A DNA stretch of 64,000 bases from positions 186,001 to 250,000 of the forward strand of contig ML769455.1 in NCBI GenBank assembly GCA_009733575.1, in the 5' to 3' direction. The position numbers and the translations under genes were made by a program. Positions 1 through 12,084 of this stretch are shown here, piece after piece. Every line of letters begins with the position of its first letter. The stretch's first letter is position 1. The stretch comes from Gymnopus androsaceus JB14 (Eukaryota > Basidiomycota > Agaricomycetes > Agaricales > Omphalotaceae). The notes beneath the pieces are model-generated. The model searched no databases. It was not told the origin of the DNA and saw only the letters and a program-made list of their open reading frames with translations.

Positions 1-11
1 GAGTTGCGAAT

Positions 12-2173
12 TCATGAAGAAGCGGAAGCGGCGAACGTCTCCCTCGTAGGCGTCGGTCCAGGCCACACGCCTCCTGCCCTGCACCCATCAACCCCAAACC
101 ACCCACCTCGACTTCGAAGTTGGGAAACGGACTCCATCCCGAGATCAAAGTTGAAATCGTCAAGAGGGAAGGTAGTCCCATCGAATATCGAGTCGAATTC
201 GAAACGAGCGTTGTAGGGTCGAATGGGGCGGAGGCGGAGGGATCGAAGGATGAGGTGAAGTTTGGTATTACGGAGTTGGTACCCGTAGAGGAAAGGGAGG
301 CAGGTGCAAGAGGTGATTTGGCCTCTACCTGCTGCACCTTACCCACCCTCGACTCTAATTCGACCTCGGGGTTAGCGATACTAACACTATCCCCATCTGG
401 CGTCCCCAAACAAACTATCCGTATCCACATCCCCATCCGCCTCGTCTTCCGTCTCTGAAGCGTCAGTAAGACTTCCAGAGGCTGAGAGGGCTGGAGTGCC
501 CGGTGAGGAGAGACCTTCGTCGTCATAGGATGGACGACCGGGAGGAAGTGGAAGCAGATCGAGAGAAGACGGAGAGGTCTGCGAGGTCGATAGAGAGAGG
601 GTAGGGTTGGATTGGTGGTGGGATGGGGCCGGCATTAGACGTACTAGAAGGACTAGCACGAGGCGACGGTCGTATCCTCTGACCTAACAACAGGATCCAA
701 CGCACCCAAACCATATCGATAAAATGGATCCAACGGATCCGATGACTCGAACGGATCCACGAACCCAAACTCGTTTCCCTGCGTCTGGGTCTGGTAGAAC
801 CAAGTATCCAACATGGAAGAAGGGAACCCGTCGAATGTTACTGGTTCCTGCTCCTCTGGATGAGTGGGGATTGGGATTGGAGTAGGGTCGGAGACGCTTC
901 GGAAGCTGGAGGAGTTGAGTGCTGTGCGGAGACGTTTGGTTGATGAGGAGACTGGTTCTGGATCATGGGTTTCGGAGGAGGCGCGTTTGCGTTTGAGGTT
1001 GGATAGGGATGGGGAGGGTGAGTCGAAGGAGGAAAATGTCGAGGTCGTTGGGGAGGGAGACGGCGAGGCGTCCAATCTGTGATACAATAGTAGTTAGCGA
1101 TGAATCAAGTATCAGAAAAGACAAGATAAAGCAACAGGTGTCCAAAAGACAAAAGAAAGCCAGAGTCAAAGCAGTCCAAGCCCAATTCGTCAAAGCGACG
1201 CAATAAAAGTATAAGTACCTTGGTCGTTTATTATCTTCATCTTCGTCTTCATCTTCCATATTTCTTCTCTTCCGCTTATTCTTCTTCTCCTGCTCCCTGA
1301 ACTTCCTCGCCTCCTCTCCCAGCTCAGGCGTCCACTGCTTGACCTGACCTACCACCTCAAGCGCCAACGCACTTGGACCAGCAAATCTGTGCAAGTTGGG
1401 ATTGTGGTGGTTTCGATAGAGCAGCTGAGCTTCGTTTTCCAGCAACCTGAACCGCATCTCGGCTTCAAGCAGGAGTAGACGTGCGAGTTTCTTTCGCAGG
1501 ACGGAGTGGCAAGACCCCTGGAATAAATGAAAAACTCGGTGGCAGCTGCGACCAAGTCTTTTCTAGAGCTATACTTTAGCTCGTTGGTGCCAGGGCCGAC
1601 GTCTCGGTGTTTTCGGCGGTACGTCGTCAGCAGGAGGTTTGTTGCTGGAGAGAAGGTTTGTCCAGCCGATTCGACGTCGGACGTCGATGAACCAGGCGTC
1701 GATGAGGCGGCGTTCGCTGTTGGTCGAAGCGGCCCATTGGTCTTTCAGGGAAGCAGGTGGGTACGGGTTGTGTAGGTTGGAGAGGAGCCAGGTGTAGGTT
1801 TCGGTTATGTATGGGGCGATTGGAGTGGGCGCGGGCGAAGGTGAAGGGGAGCGAGAGTCGAGGGCGAGGAGGGTGCTTCTTCTTCTTCAAGCGCCAAAGC
1901 CTCGAGATCCTCGCGAACTTTACCAGCGGCCCCCTCTATTTCAACTTCTAAGTTCACGAAAATGTCACAAAGAAGTTCCATGCATTCGCTGACACCAAGA
2001 GCCAGAGAGGTCGTTTCTGTGTCTGCGTCTTTGTTGCCCAGAACGTCTTTTTGGATATTCTCCCAATTGCGCGCACACGTATCTAAATCGGTTGTTTGTA
2101 AACCCAAGAAAAAGTCGTCGAAAGTTGCGACTAGGCGACCATCGAGGTCGGTAGCGTCCAGTGTCGCTACCAT
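12..2173 (-). CDS. HD1: HD1 homeodomain mating-type protein (A/HD locus)
   Basis: Homeodomain transcription factor of the A mating-type locus; by family knowledge it dimerises with a non-self HD2 protein in the dikaryon. I chose the ATG at 2173 because the next upstream ATG (2362) would nearly touch HD2. The first ~100 residues, the presumed specificity and dimerisation region, are followed by an atypical homeodomain near 1800-1640 with the diagnostic helix-3 motif WFIDVRRRIGW. Introns lie at 1574-1518 and 1218-1077. A basic KNKRKRR stretch and a run of acidic residues follow, then an S/P/T-rich tail. The frame breaks by one base between the N-terminal part and the homeodomain (near 1870), and again near 655, 440 and 190. 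The tail nevertheless stays recognisable to a stop at 12-14, and matches a second copy near 9.1-9.8 kb. Either the allele is decaying or the consensus has indels; I favour indels. Confidence 0.85.
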
Positions 2174-2367
2174 ATTCGAGAGTAGAGTTGGTTGAGTATA
2201 ATGGGGAAGTAAGAGACTCGTATCCGCGGGAGTATTTGGGTCGATCAGTTTCAAACTCCGCCCATTGTTTCCCGTGGAAACGACATACCATTTTGAGCGA
2301 ACAATGGCCTCGTTTACTTTGTTTACACAAATAATGCATATTCCTTCTTCATTTTCTCCCATCCACC
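2174..2367. promoter_or_regulatory. Shared bidirectional HD1/HD2 promoter
   Basis: The 194 bp between the divergent HD1 and HD2 start codons must carry both promoters. The HD2 ATG sits in the favourable context CACCATGG. Divergent HD pairs with a short common promoter are the normal arrangement in Agaricomycetes. No specific operator was identified. Confidence 0.7.
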
Positions 2368-5300
2368 ATGGATATCCAGCAACTTACACAAGTTCGTCAT
2401 CTAGTCGCTGATACCGGCGCACGCTGGAAAAGTGTTCACGAAAAACGCTTTGGACCGCTAACTTCTTCGATATCTACGCCCATCGAGCCCGTCCAACCAC
2501 TACAACTTGTTATTCCTCCTGCTTTTCAGGCTGAAGTGCAGAAGTATCAGCTGTCTTCGTATGCCCGTAATGCCCTTTCGCATGCCCTCGACAATATGTT
2601 GGGAGACTATGCTCAACAGTTTGCCGATACCAACAATAAACTTGCTGAGACCACAGGTCCACAACTTCAGCCTCTTCTGCCAAAAGTTGCAGAGAAGTTT
2701 CGGAGTGGGTTACAAACACATTTTGAAACCCAGGGTCTACCGAAGATAATGGCAAAAGTCATCGAATACGCCGAAAAGCGTCCTGCGCCACAACTTACCC
2801 CCACACCTGCTCCTGCATGCCGCCCATACGAGCCCTACAAGCCTTTCAACAACGTACGTGTCTCTCCCTTCCTCCCTCCTCCCTGCTCCTTCTACCTGCT
2901 TACATGCATCTAATCTAACCTCTTTCTCTCTCCTCATCTATCTAATACTTCTAATTCTAATCCCAATACTAACACGCTCATCCTCATAACTAGGAGTACA
3001 CCCCATCCTCCAAACATACTTCCAATACGACGCCTTTCCCTCTGCTAGCGATCGACAGATTATCGCTGAGCGCTCGGGGATGACCAAGAGGCAGATTGAG
3101 GTTTGGGTGAGTCCGGCCTTCCATACATACCTCTTGCCTTCGTTCTCTTCAGTCTCTTCTATTCAACATGCCCAACTCGTACTTACCAACTTCCACTCCC
3201 ATCCTTAGTTCCAAAACCACCGCCGTATAGCTCGCCAACGCGGCTTACAACTCAAGAAACGTCCCGTAGGCGCATTCGTTCCTGCGAACGTGCACATTCC
3301 TTTCCTCTCCTCTCCTTCCAGCTCTCCTTCCCCAGATCCCAATCCCAACTCTACAACTACAGAGCCAGAGCCGGACTCGGAAACAGAGAGGGAAAAGGAG
3401 AAACAGAGGATGTTGGATATGTTCAACATCCATGTTCCTGCGTCTTCTTTTGCGTCTTCCGCTTCCACTCCTACCAAAGCTACTGCTGGCTCTGGTACCG
3501 GATATACACCAGCTGACCCGATCCAAATCGACTCTAGCGACGAAACCGACTCGGGCTCGATGCTGATAACCTACACCCCAGGTGAAGCCGTAGGCGTTTT
3601 ACAGCATGTTGATGATGTTGATCGTATGGCGCGGAATGCCGCGTAGAGGAGTTGAAAGAAGAGAGAGAGGGTTTTTGGTAAGGATTATCTTTCCTTATTT
3701 CCTTCCAGTTATGCTAACGAATGATGCGTCAAAACAGAGTATCGTCGCACCACGATACCCTCCGTCGTCCAGCTTGGCACTTACCCCAGTGGTAGTGCGG
3801 ACTTCCTCAATCCCCTCACTGGCTCTCCCGAAGAAACACCCCTCTCATCGACCTTCCCAGCAGCGTTTACCCTTCCTCCGTTGGAGATGCAGTTTCGCAA
3901 GCTGGTTGGTACCCGTATCCGACTTGTCGTCATCGTTCGGAGACCTCTGAGGTACTCGGACACATTCGCCCAATCCTGCCTTCACCAAACGACCTAGGAC
4001 TCTGGTTCCGTCTCGCGCCTCCATCATCCACCTTTGACATTCCGCCTCCTACTGCTGCTACTCGTACCGCCAACCCTAAAGGGAGTGGGAAGGACAAGGC
4101 AGGTCCGGTAGGAAGCCCGCCCAAAAAACCAAAGAGGAGCTGGCGAAAGAGAAGGAAGCCCAAGCCCAATTCAGCGCTGACCTCGCCCTCTTAGAAAAGA
4201 GGATGAAGCTTTGGTCGTTGAATGATGCGGTTGAGAGTGGGACTATTCCTACATCCTCCGCATCCACTTCGTCATTGGCTCTCACTCCAACAGCCACTAC
4301 CAAATCCAAATCCAGCGCAAAAGCGAAAGCAAAATCCATCCTTAAAGCTCTAGGCGTAGGCATCGACGCTGCGACGTGTGCTTATACGTCTGTCTTGCCG
4401 AAGGCACCGTTTTGGGCTTGCGTGAAGGCGTCCACGCCTGCGACTACGGGGCCGGGCGCGGAAGTGGATGCGACGGAGATGGAGATGGTGTGCGTGAGGG
4501 AGACGACTCCGACTCCCTCCTCCGGTGGTAAGAAGACGAACGCAAGCTCGAAGAAACAGAAACCGGCTGCGTTGGGACCGAAGAGGAAGCCAAAGAATGC
4601 TCCTGCTGCGTCTGCTGCTCCTGCTCCATCGACATCGACATCAACATTTTCGTCATTCTCGATTACATCCTCGCATGCAAGTCTAAGAATGCACGTGGGC
4701 ACTCAAAGGCAAAGTTGGTGACTCGGTCCCCCGAGCCTTCTTCTCCTTCGACGAGTACGCCTACACCTATGCAGTCAACTCCGAATACTCTCCAACGACA
4801 CGGATCTAACTCTTCCCTGTCGTCTTCCTCCTCCTCGGAAACAGGGACGGACTCGCGTCCCCGTACGCCTGTGGATGGGATGGATATCCCTTCTATGCCT
4901 TCGAACACAACTAGGAAGGCAGCTTTCCCCCTAGCGGGATTCACCACCGTCTCTCCTACCTCGTTCGCATCGTTCGAGGCGTACGGTGTGAACGTAGATA
5001 TGTCGACGCCTGTTTCGGTTCCGGTGAAGCAGACGCAGATCCCTGCTCCTCGACCTTCGGTAGCGGCTCCCGTCCCTGCAGCTCCCACTTCCACTTCTGT
5101 ACAACCTTCCGCGATCGCTGTTGCTGCACATGCCTCTGTACCCTCTGCTCCTGCACCTTCCCAAATCCCCCGACAGTCGCAACCTCAGCCGCAAATGCAA
5201 ATGCATCTGCAGCATATTCCTGCCCCTATGGCTGTCCCAGATTACGCATTCGGGAATCCATACAGTGTCGCCGTCGCCAATGTCCCGACGTACAATTCCA

Positions 5301-5706
5301 GCAGCAACGGAGCTGGGTTTAGTGCTGATGGGTGTCGAGGGTATGAATATGAACGCGAATGTGAACGGTGGTATCAACCCTCTGCACACTATGCACGTCC
5401 TACTTCTAACTTATCCTCCACTCCAACTCGAACGCCAACTTGGATATCGATCTGAGTATGGACGAGTTGAATGTGCTGATGGGTTTCACGGTTCCGAGTG
5501 GGAATGGTAATGGCAATGTTCGTTCTGCTGGACATGGATATAATTATCCTCAGGTGCACCCACACCCGCAGGCGCAGCAGGGGCAGCAGTTCAACGCTTA
5601 TGGTGTGAACCCGATCCCCAACTCGTATAATATGATGTCGATGATGGGTATGGGTGGTGGATACCCTAGCCATGGGCTTTACGGAGGTGGTGGTATGAAT
5701 GTTTAG
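2368..5706 (+). CDS. HD2: HD2 homeodomain mating-type protein (A/HD locus)
   Basis: Partner of HD1. Exon 1 (2368-2853) encodes the ~162-residue N-terminal specificity region starting MDIQQLTQVRHL. Exon 2 (2994-3106) and the start of exon 3 (from 3209) encode a homeodomain; its helix-3 motif WFQNHRRIARQ spans the intron at 3107-3208. A long S/P/T-rich and basic C-terminal region follows, with FSADLALLEKRMKLW near 4190, KKTNASSKKQK and KRKPK, ending ...LYGGGGMNV at 5706. The frame shifts by one base in a CCCC run just after 2994, near 3650, in an A6 run near 4122, and near 5330-5430, although sense is conserved on both sides of each. The full protein would be roughly 1,000 residues. I infer one gene with consensus indels; a degenerating allele is the alternative. 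Confidence 0.83.
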
Positions 5707-7740
5707 GATGGTGTTGTGATCTCTGTTTTCGTCTCTTTTTTCTCTCATTCTCTTCATCGATCCCGCTCTGACTGTCAGTCGCATCGTCTCGTCGTGTTTC
5801 TTGTTTTCGAGCGCTGTTATGCATCGTATGCTCTATATCTCCTAGGTTCTCATCGCTATTCTCTCTGCTCTGCTCTGGCCTGTTACATCCGACTCTTACT
5901 TTCCCGCTATCTTGTTTTCCTATGCTCTGTACTGAATTTTCAACGCTCTTCTCTCGTCTCTTATCATTGCATTTTATTACATATTACATATGCATTTTTG
6001 TATCCATACAAGTATCTTTATCCTATGTACCTAGTCTTGTTCAATGATAGTTTCATGCATCAATCGCTGTTCAATTGGAGCTGACTACTGAGGTTTAAGG
6101 ACTGCTTGAAGTCAGTTTACTTCTCTCTGATTCCGAGTCTACTTTCTATGTTGATTGCTTCGCTCCAATAATTGGAGTCACAAAATGATTCGCCATTGAG
6201 GAAAGAGACAAGCCAGAATATGACTTACTGTCATGTATGTGTAATAAATAAGAATTAAATTATGATCGGTGCCAAGGCACGGTCAAAGCGCTCGTTATCA
6301 GATCGATCGTCATTTGAAAAATATATTACAGAAATCAATATAAAAATGGCGCAAGTAATACTACATTAGGCTCCAACACTCGAGTCCGTTTTCGCCTTAC
6401 TTTAACGTCTGTTTGGATTGTCTAAAAAAATTAATTTCGAAAGAAATCGGGGAGTCCTAAAATAGATGATTTCTAGTAGGAGCTTACTTTGGGGGGTTGA
6501 ATGACATTGAGCTTGATACTCGTAAGCTTGGGCGATTTCAATTCCTTCAAAGTTTAGCGCACAGTCTGCCTCTGATGGTGGGTTGAACGAGTGTTTAGTT
6601 CAAGTTATCACTACCGTCAAACAGCGCGGCTTCCTATCTAAATAGTTGCCCAAGCACTGGTGACAATTGTTGGCCAACTGGTCTCAGTCACCCGCCCCAG
6701 CTTCACACCGGGAATCTCGGCGCTCTTTCTACAGCTTTACTATAGTGATAAAGAACTCCCTTCTGTCGTCACTCATTATCCACACGGCCTTGTTCCCATC
6801 ACATCCGGCGACTTCTCCTCCACCCGATCTTCTGTGATTTCCTCCACTGCTATTTCACTATTGTATATCTTGTTACTTCCATCTTGATTCAAGCAAGGGT
6901 TTCTGCCGACGGAGCTAGCGGAAGTTTCTAGTTAGAACCGGATGCTGGATTGTAATTGCGGATGAGGACGTGAGAGAGAGAGGCAAACGACACGTCGAAA
7001 AACTGTTAACGAGTTACGCGCCGACAAAAAATCACGGTATGCACCGCTTCTGTGACATTGTTCAGAATTCTAAATCTATATCTCACATTTATCAGATGTG
7101 AGATTGTTGCTGAAGGCCCTAATTGATAAGGGAGACCAAGTAGCCCAAGATCGTCAGTGTATATCTTCAGCTAATAAAGTCGAATACTTCGTCACGGTTG
7201 AAGCCGTCACACTTAATGGCTGCCAGCATGGTTCGGAAACAAGTGATATAAGTATCATTGTATTAGTATTACATTAACACATGCTAGTCTCGTGATACCA
7301 TCCGCTTTTAGCCAACCTAAAAAGGAAAGCTGGGGAACCTGTACACTACGAAACTAAGCAGACATGTCTGAAGAAGCTTGCATCGGAACAAGAATTTCTT
7401 GTTATAGCATGAATGTCTCAAGTGAAAATATGATTGTATTACTTCGGAAGTGCAACAATCAGTCCAGTCAGAACTTGAGTCAGAATCCAGTGGCAGTCCT
7501 TACAGAGTGGCGGCTTCCAGCTCATGGATGATCGCTGGATCAGTGGCAGATTGAAGTCAACATCCTCACAGAATTTTCTGCAGACTTTACATTAATATAT
7601 GTGGATCATCAGTAAGTACCAGTAAACAGGATCGTACTATATATAAAAAGCGAACACGAAGAGGCACAAATCAAGCCTCTCCACTGGCAAAGACCTTTTC
7701 GACTCGAGGCCATTTCCACAGAATCCGTACCGTTTAAACT
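5707..7740. other. Non-coding stretch downstream of HD2
   Basis: I see no convincing gene here. The first ~600 bp include the HD2 3' flank, which recurs in degenerate form at about 20985-21320. A dispersed motif beginning TCAAAGCGCTCGTTATCAG lies at 6283. The far end is the promoter of the first membrane-protein gene, with a TATATATAAAAAG box near 7637-7650. Confidence 0.5.
6282..6310 (+). repeat. Dispersed motif TCAAAGCGCTCGTTATCAG, copy 1
   Basis: First of six related copies seen in this window, at 6282, 8512, 11711, 20380, 21285 and 28123, all inside or beside the accessory zone. The best copies extend ~28 bp with a GATCGATCG tail. Copies 1 and 5 share the upstream context TATGATCGGTGCCA. 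It may be the edge of a mobile element or a byproduct of segmental duplication. Confidence 0.6.
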
Positions 7741-8353
7741 ATGGCCTTCTCTTTCGGAAATTTCACTCAGTTCCTCATGCAGGATATCCTTCCACTAGTA
7801 TCGAGCCCTCTCTTATGGGCACTGGCCTTTGCCCTAGGTGTTCTGATCGCATTGCGCTGCATGTGCTTTCCTTGCACAACACTCCGGGGACTAGAAAGAA
7901 CTGTTGTAGACGTGGATCAGCTACTAAAAAGTCACAATACGGACCTGAACTCAACGCTTCCTATCTATGGTACACGCATCATGATAGATTTTGAAGAACG
8001 TCTACTTCGGTAAATATCACCAGTTTTGCGAGGCCCGACCACTTGTACTGAATATTTTTTAGAATACAGAAAGACAAAATTGAAATCTCTCTGAGCGATC
8101 ATGATGCATCTTGGAAGAAGTACACATCGTTCAACCGTGTTTGGAATATTTCTACACTGTATAAAAAAACACGTACACTACGGAGGGAGATCGAGGTATA
8201 ACTTAACTACTTCCATTTTCGTCACACGCTAATCACACGCTACTCTAGCACTCTAAAACGATGAGCTCACATCAACACAATAACTGGGAGCTTCAGCTTG
8301 TCTCATTCAAGCGTAGCCACTCCCTCAATTCTGATGAACAAGTTTTGATGTGA
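7741..8353 (+). CDS. Small single-pass membrane protein, family copy 1
   Basis: Unrecognised protein of 168 residues, family named here only by its paralogues. Three exons: 7741-8009, 8063-8195 and 8249-8353. Intron 1 is phase 2, intron 2 phase 0. Residues 22-38 form one hydrophobic helix (PLLWALAFALGVLIALR), followed by the family signature CxxFPCxTLxGL and an amphipathic, probably coiled segment (VVDVDQLLKSH). Exon 2 carries a SWKKY..NRVW block and a basic helix, exon 3 a polar tail. By the positive-inside rule the basic C-terminal part should be cytosolic. A TATATATAAAAAG box lies ~95 bp upstream. Paralogues with the same exon phases lie at 10621, 19525 and 22813. The frame is intact. Function unknown. 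Confidence 0.72.
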
Positions 8354-9059
8354 TAGCGCCTATTAGTACCGGGTCATTTGCTTCGAGATATTGGACTTTG
8401 GGACATCTTCTTATTTTTTAATTTTTTGCTTTCGTGCTCTCAGGTCTTGCCAAGCACTACGTGTTTTTATATTCCACTTGAATTCCCTTCTTAGTACGTT
8501 CAGAGTCCGAAGTCAAAGCGCTCGTTATCAGATCGGCCCGGGTGATGGCATAATGCCAACTCGGACCGAGGCTAAATGTCACACGCTTAAGTTTGAACTA
8601 TGATCTTTTCCCCATCGGTTTCGCGATGTACCACAGCACTCGAATTCACTCTATCTCCCATCCGTATGCTTCCTTGAGAAATTTTGGTCGAGATTTCCAG
8701 TTGTTTCTGTCTTACAGAAGCCAACTACATCTCTAACAATCCGAGCCTGAATCTTCAAGCACTGGTTTTAAGCTGTGTGTGTTAGATGGTACAATCTCGT
8801 CGGTCACCGGCTGCATTTCATTATTGACCAGGGCGTCGACCCTCCACGACTTCCGAGTCAATCACTTGTTTATCAATAAACGGTCTTATTCTCATCTAAT
8901 CGACTTTTACATCACACCAGGACCATGCTTCTAATTCATTCCTTTGCTCAATACTAGCGACCATTGGCGTTTGAGTCGAATAACTTATCGACTTCTTGGA
9001 CAGAATTTCCCGGATCCCTCTATCCCCACCACCTCCACCTACTCCCCCTTCGAGGCACT
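8354..9059. other. Spacer with decayed F-box-like fragment
   Basis: No intact gene. A second copy of the dispersed motif starts at 8512. The stretch at about 8630-8710 matches the F-box fragment of 12187-12265 (shared CGAATTCACTCTAT and CTCCCATCCG), but the reading frame is lost. This is the same downstream order (membrane-protein gene, motif, F-box scrap) as after copy 2. Confidence 0.5.
8512..8535 (+). repeat. Dispersed motif TCAAAGCGCTCGTTATCAG, copy 2
   Basis: Perfect core match to the copy at 6282, followed here by GATCGGCCCG. It lies ~160 bp downstream of the first membrane-protein gene. Confidence 0.6.
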
Positions 9060-9765
9060 GAACCAATTCACCCATTGACCAAACGTCTCCACAGCCCTGA
9101 ACTCCCCCAGCTTCCGAAGCCTACGCCGGTCCCAGTTCTCTCAGACACAGGGAAACGAGTTGGGTCGATCTATCGATATGGTTTGGGTGCGTTGGTTTCT
9201 GTTGTTAGGTCCGAGGATGCGACCGCCTCCACCGCTGGTCCTTCTTCCAGTAACTCTAACCCCACCCCATCCCACCCCCAATCCAAGCCTATCCTCTCTC
9301 CATCGACCTTGCAGACCTCTCCGTCTTCTCTCGTGCTACTTCCCAATCGTCGTCACACGCCAACGAAGGTCTCTCCTCACCAGGCATTCCAGTCCTCTCA
9401 GCGTCGGGAAGCTTCGCCGACTCTGCCGAGACAGAGGACGATGGGGATGGGGATGGAGATACGGATAGTTTATTCGGCGACGGGGATACCGTTAGTATCG
9501 CAGAACCCGAGGTCGAATTAGAGTCGAGAGTGGGTAAAATGCAGCACGTCGGTGCTGTCGCCAGATCTCCTGTTGTTCTTGCCCCTGCTTATCTTTCCTC
9601 TGCAACTGGTGCGGGTACCGACTTCGTAATACCAAACTCCACCTCGTACTTTGGTCCCTCCGCCTCCGCCTCATTCGACCCTACACCGACGTTCGAATTC
9701 GACTCGTTATTACCTTCCCTCGACTCGTTCAACTTTGATCTTGGGATGGACTCGTTTCCCCCTCG
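9060..9765 (+). pseudogene. HD1 C-terminal remnant (inverted relative to HD1)
   Basis: This stretch matches the HD1 3' half, but on the opposite strand from HD1. Shared segments include TKRLxxxxL, YRYGLGAL followed by VVRSEDxT, LQTSPSSL, DTDSLFGD, PEVELESRVGK and FEFDS. It has no homeodomain or N-terminal specificity region, lacks the block corresponding to HD1 ~860-730, and is frameshifted, so it cannot make an HD1 protein. It is useful as a template for the ancestral HD1 tail: some segments interrupted in HD1 (near 655-600) read through here. Confidence 0.75.
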
Positions 9766-10578
9766 TCATCGCTATGCATACCCTGTTGAAATTTTGATTC
9801 TTGGTTTCCTGCTACTTCTTACGGTTTGTCATTATATCTCTTGCTTTCCTGTTTTCTGTTTTCCTGCTTTCACTTACTTACTTGTACCCCCGCATTCTGC
9901 ACTCGCTGTATATCTTATCTCCTACGTATAAAGGAATAAAGAACTTAATCTGACGAATTTATGTAAATATTGGTCGTTATCGTTAGAATTACTGAATTTG
10001 AGACTCGGACCACCGCTGGATAGTGCGAGATCATAGAAGATACTCGAGATCGCAAATCCAAGCTAGATGCCGGCTATACTTCTCGGAGTCTGATATTGTG
10101 GCGCGGCGATGAGCCTCAGTCTCAAACTGTGGTCTCTCATGCGCTTCCAAGATCCATAACAGGCGTTTCGGACATGCTACGAGTCCGAATGAAATGAGGC
10201 TCGCCTCTATAGACTGCCTTAGGTTGCCGATTAAGCTTTGCAGTGCTTCGCACTAAGGTTTGCTGCATAGTTTTTCACTCCGTGGCTGGCGCTTAGTTTT
10301 CCTTTACGTTTCTTTAGCGCCTGTCAAGTTTTCAATAGTATGCGGCCCAAATTCGGCGGGATTCACTGAGGCCTGGAACTTCAGATCGTTTCAGTATTAT
10401 CATCGACTCGGATAATCGAGGAATCTACCAGTGTGGGTGTGCCGGATTGAATCAAGGGGAAGTGGATTCTGTGCAACAATTCCGGCACACACGCTGATCA
10501 TTGAATCCCCGAGAGGTTGAAGGATAGATGAGTGAGTATATCAATGTGATCATGAAAAGTGAATCTGACCTACCTGTG
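9766..10578. other. Spacer and upstream half of duplicated unit
   Basis: No gene seen. From ~10080 (TCTCGGAGTCTGATATTG) the sequence is a degenerate copy of ~19160 onward, so the duplication carrying membrane-protein copies 2 and 3 includes ~540 bp of 5' flank. Confidence 0.5.
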
Positions 10579-10586
10579 TATAAAAG
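10579..10586 (+). promoter_or_regulatory. TATA box of membrane-protein copy 2
   Basis: TATAAAAG, 35 bp upstream of the ATG at 10621. The same box, with the shared context CTGTGTATAAAAGC, precedes copy 3 at 19486-19493. The preserved core promoter suggests both copies were expressed after duplication. Confidence 0.6.
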
Positions 10587-10620
10587 CTTAAGCTCATAGT
10601 TGAGTGATCATATCACTACT

Positions 10621-11320
10621 ATGACCCTTGAATCCCTCATGGAACCCGAAGTTGGTCAAATCATCGCTCAGGATATCTATCCGATAGCTTCGAGTCCCAT
10701 TGCATGGACACTTACATTCACTATCAGCGCTTTGATCATACTATTGCGTTGCATCTTCTTTCCCTGCATAACTCTCCAAGGACTCAAAAGCACCATCCAA
10801 ACTGTTGATCAGCTGCTGAAAGAGTATCACTCGGACTTGTTTTCATCTCTTCCGATCCGTGCTGTGAAGATTCCAAATAAATACACGGAATACAGAGAAC
10901 ATTTGCTTCGGTGACTTTCATCTATCATTGCACACTATACAAGTAGCCTCATTTTATTTTGTAGAATCGAGAACAGTGCCCTTGATATTTCCTTAGGAAA
11001 TCGTAGTGCTCGGAAAATGTCTTGGATGAAGTATCTCTCCATTAAAAGAATATTCAGCCGTCTTCATGATGTCTCCTCCTGTTATAAAAAGGCGTATATA
11101 CTGCAGAGAAAGATAAAGGTATTTCAAGCTCAATATATGTCGCCAAATTTAAGTTTTATATTCATCACCTCCTTTTTTTTGCTTTGAATTGTAGCACTCT
11201 CGAGATATGATCTCAAAGCGCCGTAATAGTAGTTTAATTGAGCTTATAGTACTTCAGAGGGGTGACCGTACCCGTCGATCTTCTTCTTCCAATGGGGTTG
11301 AACTTGGAGGAGTTTTCTAG
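10621..11320 (+). CDS. Small single-pass membrane protein, family copy 2
   Basis: Paralogue of the genes at 7741, 19525 and 22813; 189 residues. Exons are 10621-10910, 10965-11118 and 11195-11320, with the same intron phases (2 and 0) as copies 1 and 3. Residues 26-42 form the hydrophobic helix (PIAWTLTFTISALIILL), then RCIFFPCITLQGL and a helical segment TVDQLLKEYHSDL. Exon 2 encodes SWMKYLSIKRIFSRL and SSCYKKAYILQRKIK; exon 3 encodes RDMISKRRNSS and LIVLQRGDR. It is closest to copy 3, including promoter and intron sequence. The frame is intact across all three exons and splice sites are canonical. No known domain recognised. Confidence 0.72.
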
Positions 11321-12060
11321 CGAGCTACTAGATCGCTCCCTACGGATTCGAGCACCTCCAATGCTCCGAGCGGGTTCAAATGCTTGGAAATGATTGCCAG
11401 TTTTGCTTTCGACTCCTTTCTTTTGTCCTTCGTCGATTTCCGTCAGTGTAGTATACTAGGGACACTGTGTATTTAGACCTACTTCGTATTGAGCTGATGA
11501 TAGATACTGGTGCTATATATACTTAGAACACTGTGTTTTTATATCTACTTTGTATCGAGTTGATGTACGTTTCTTCTTCTTAATCAAATTAAGGTTTTAT
11601 CACCGATTGTCAATACAATTGCGGCTCACCTGCAATGCATTTCATCAAATGCAAACTCATTTTTGATTGCTTATGTATTAATATTAACAAAAGCGACTTG
11701 GTGGCTTGAAGTCAAAGCGCTCGTTATCAGATCGATCGGGTTGACTCGGGCCGACAATCACGAGGCTGAACGTCACACGCGTGACGCCACGCAAACTTCT
11801 TGATTCTTGAACCTTTTTTTCGATTAATCGCTTTCGCAACGTATCATTCCGACTTGAGTCTTGGTGGTCAATAGCTCAGGAGCGGAACTCATCTAAAGGT
11901 ATGTAGACAAGCCTTTCAGGTATAACAATAATGAAAGTATCCTCCTTACACAGGCTCGACTTTCCTGTGTCCACAATACGGGCACACGCTAGCCAGTCTC
12001 CGTTGCATGCAGGCTGAAATAATGAACATCGTTTGGTCAGGACGATCTCCAAACTCTCAT
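11321..12060. other. Spacer with dispersed motif copy 3
   Basis: No gene. AT-rich 3' flank of membrane-protein copy 2, then motif copy 3 at 11711-11738 (GTCAAAGCGC...GATCGATCG), then sequence shared with 8540-8630 leading into the F-box fragment. Confidence 0.5.
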
Positions 12061-12084
12061 CTTTAACGTTCATCTCTCGTTCAG

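Noticed and set aside
2174..2362. Upstream in-frame ATG at 2362 extending HD1 by 63 residues
   Set aside because: It would end 5 bp from the HD2 start and consume the shared promoter; the added residues look non-conserved.
4382..4702. Minus-strand 106-codon open frame inside HD2
   Set aside because: Antisense to a low-complexity S/T/A-rich part of HD2; composition artefact.
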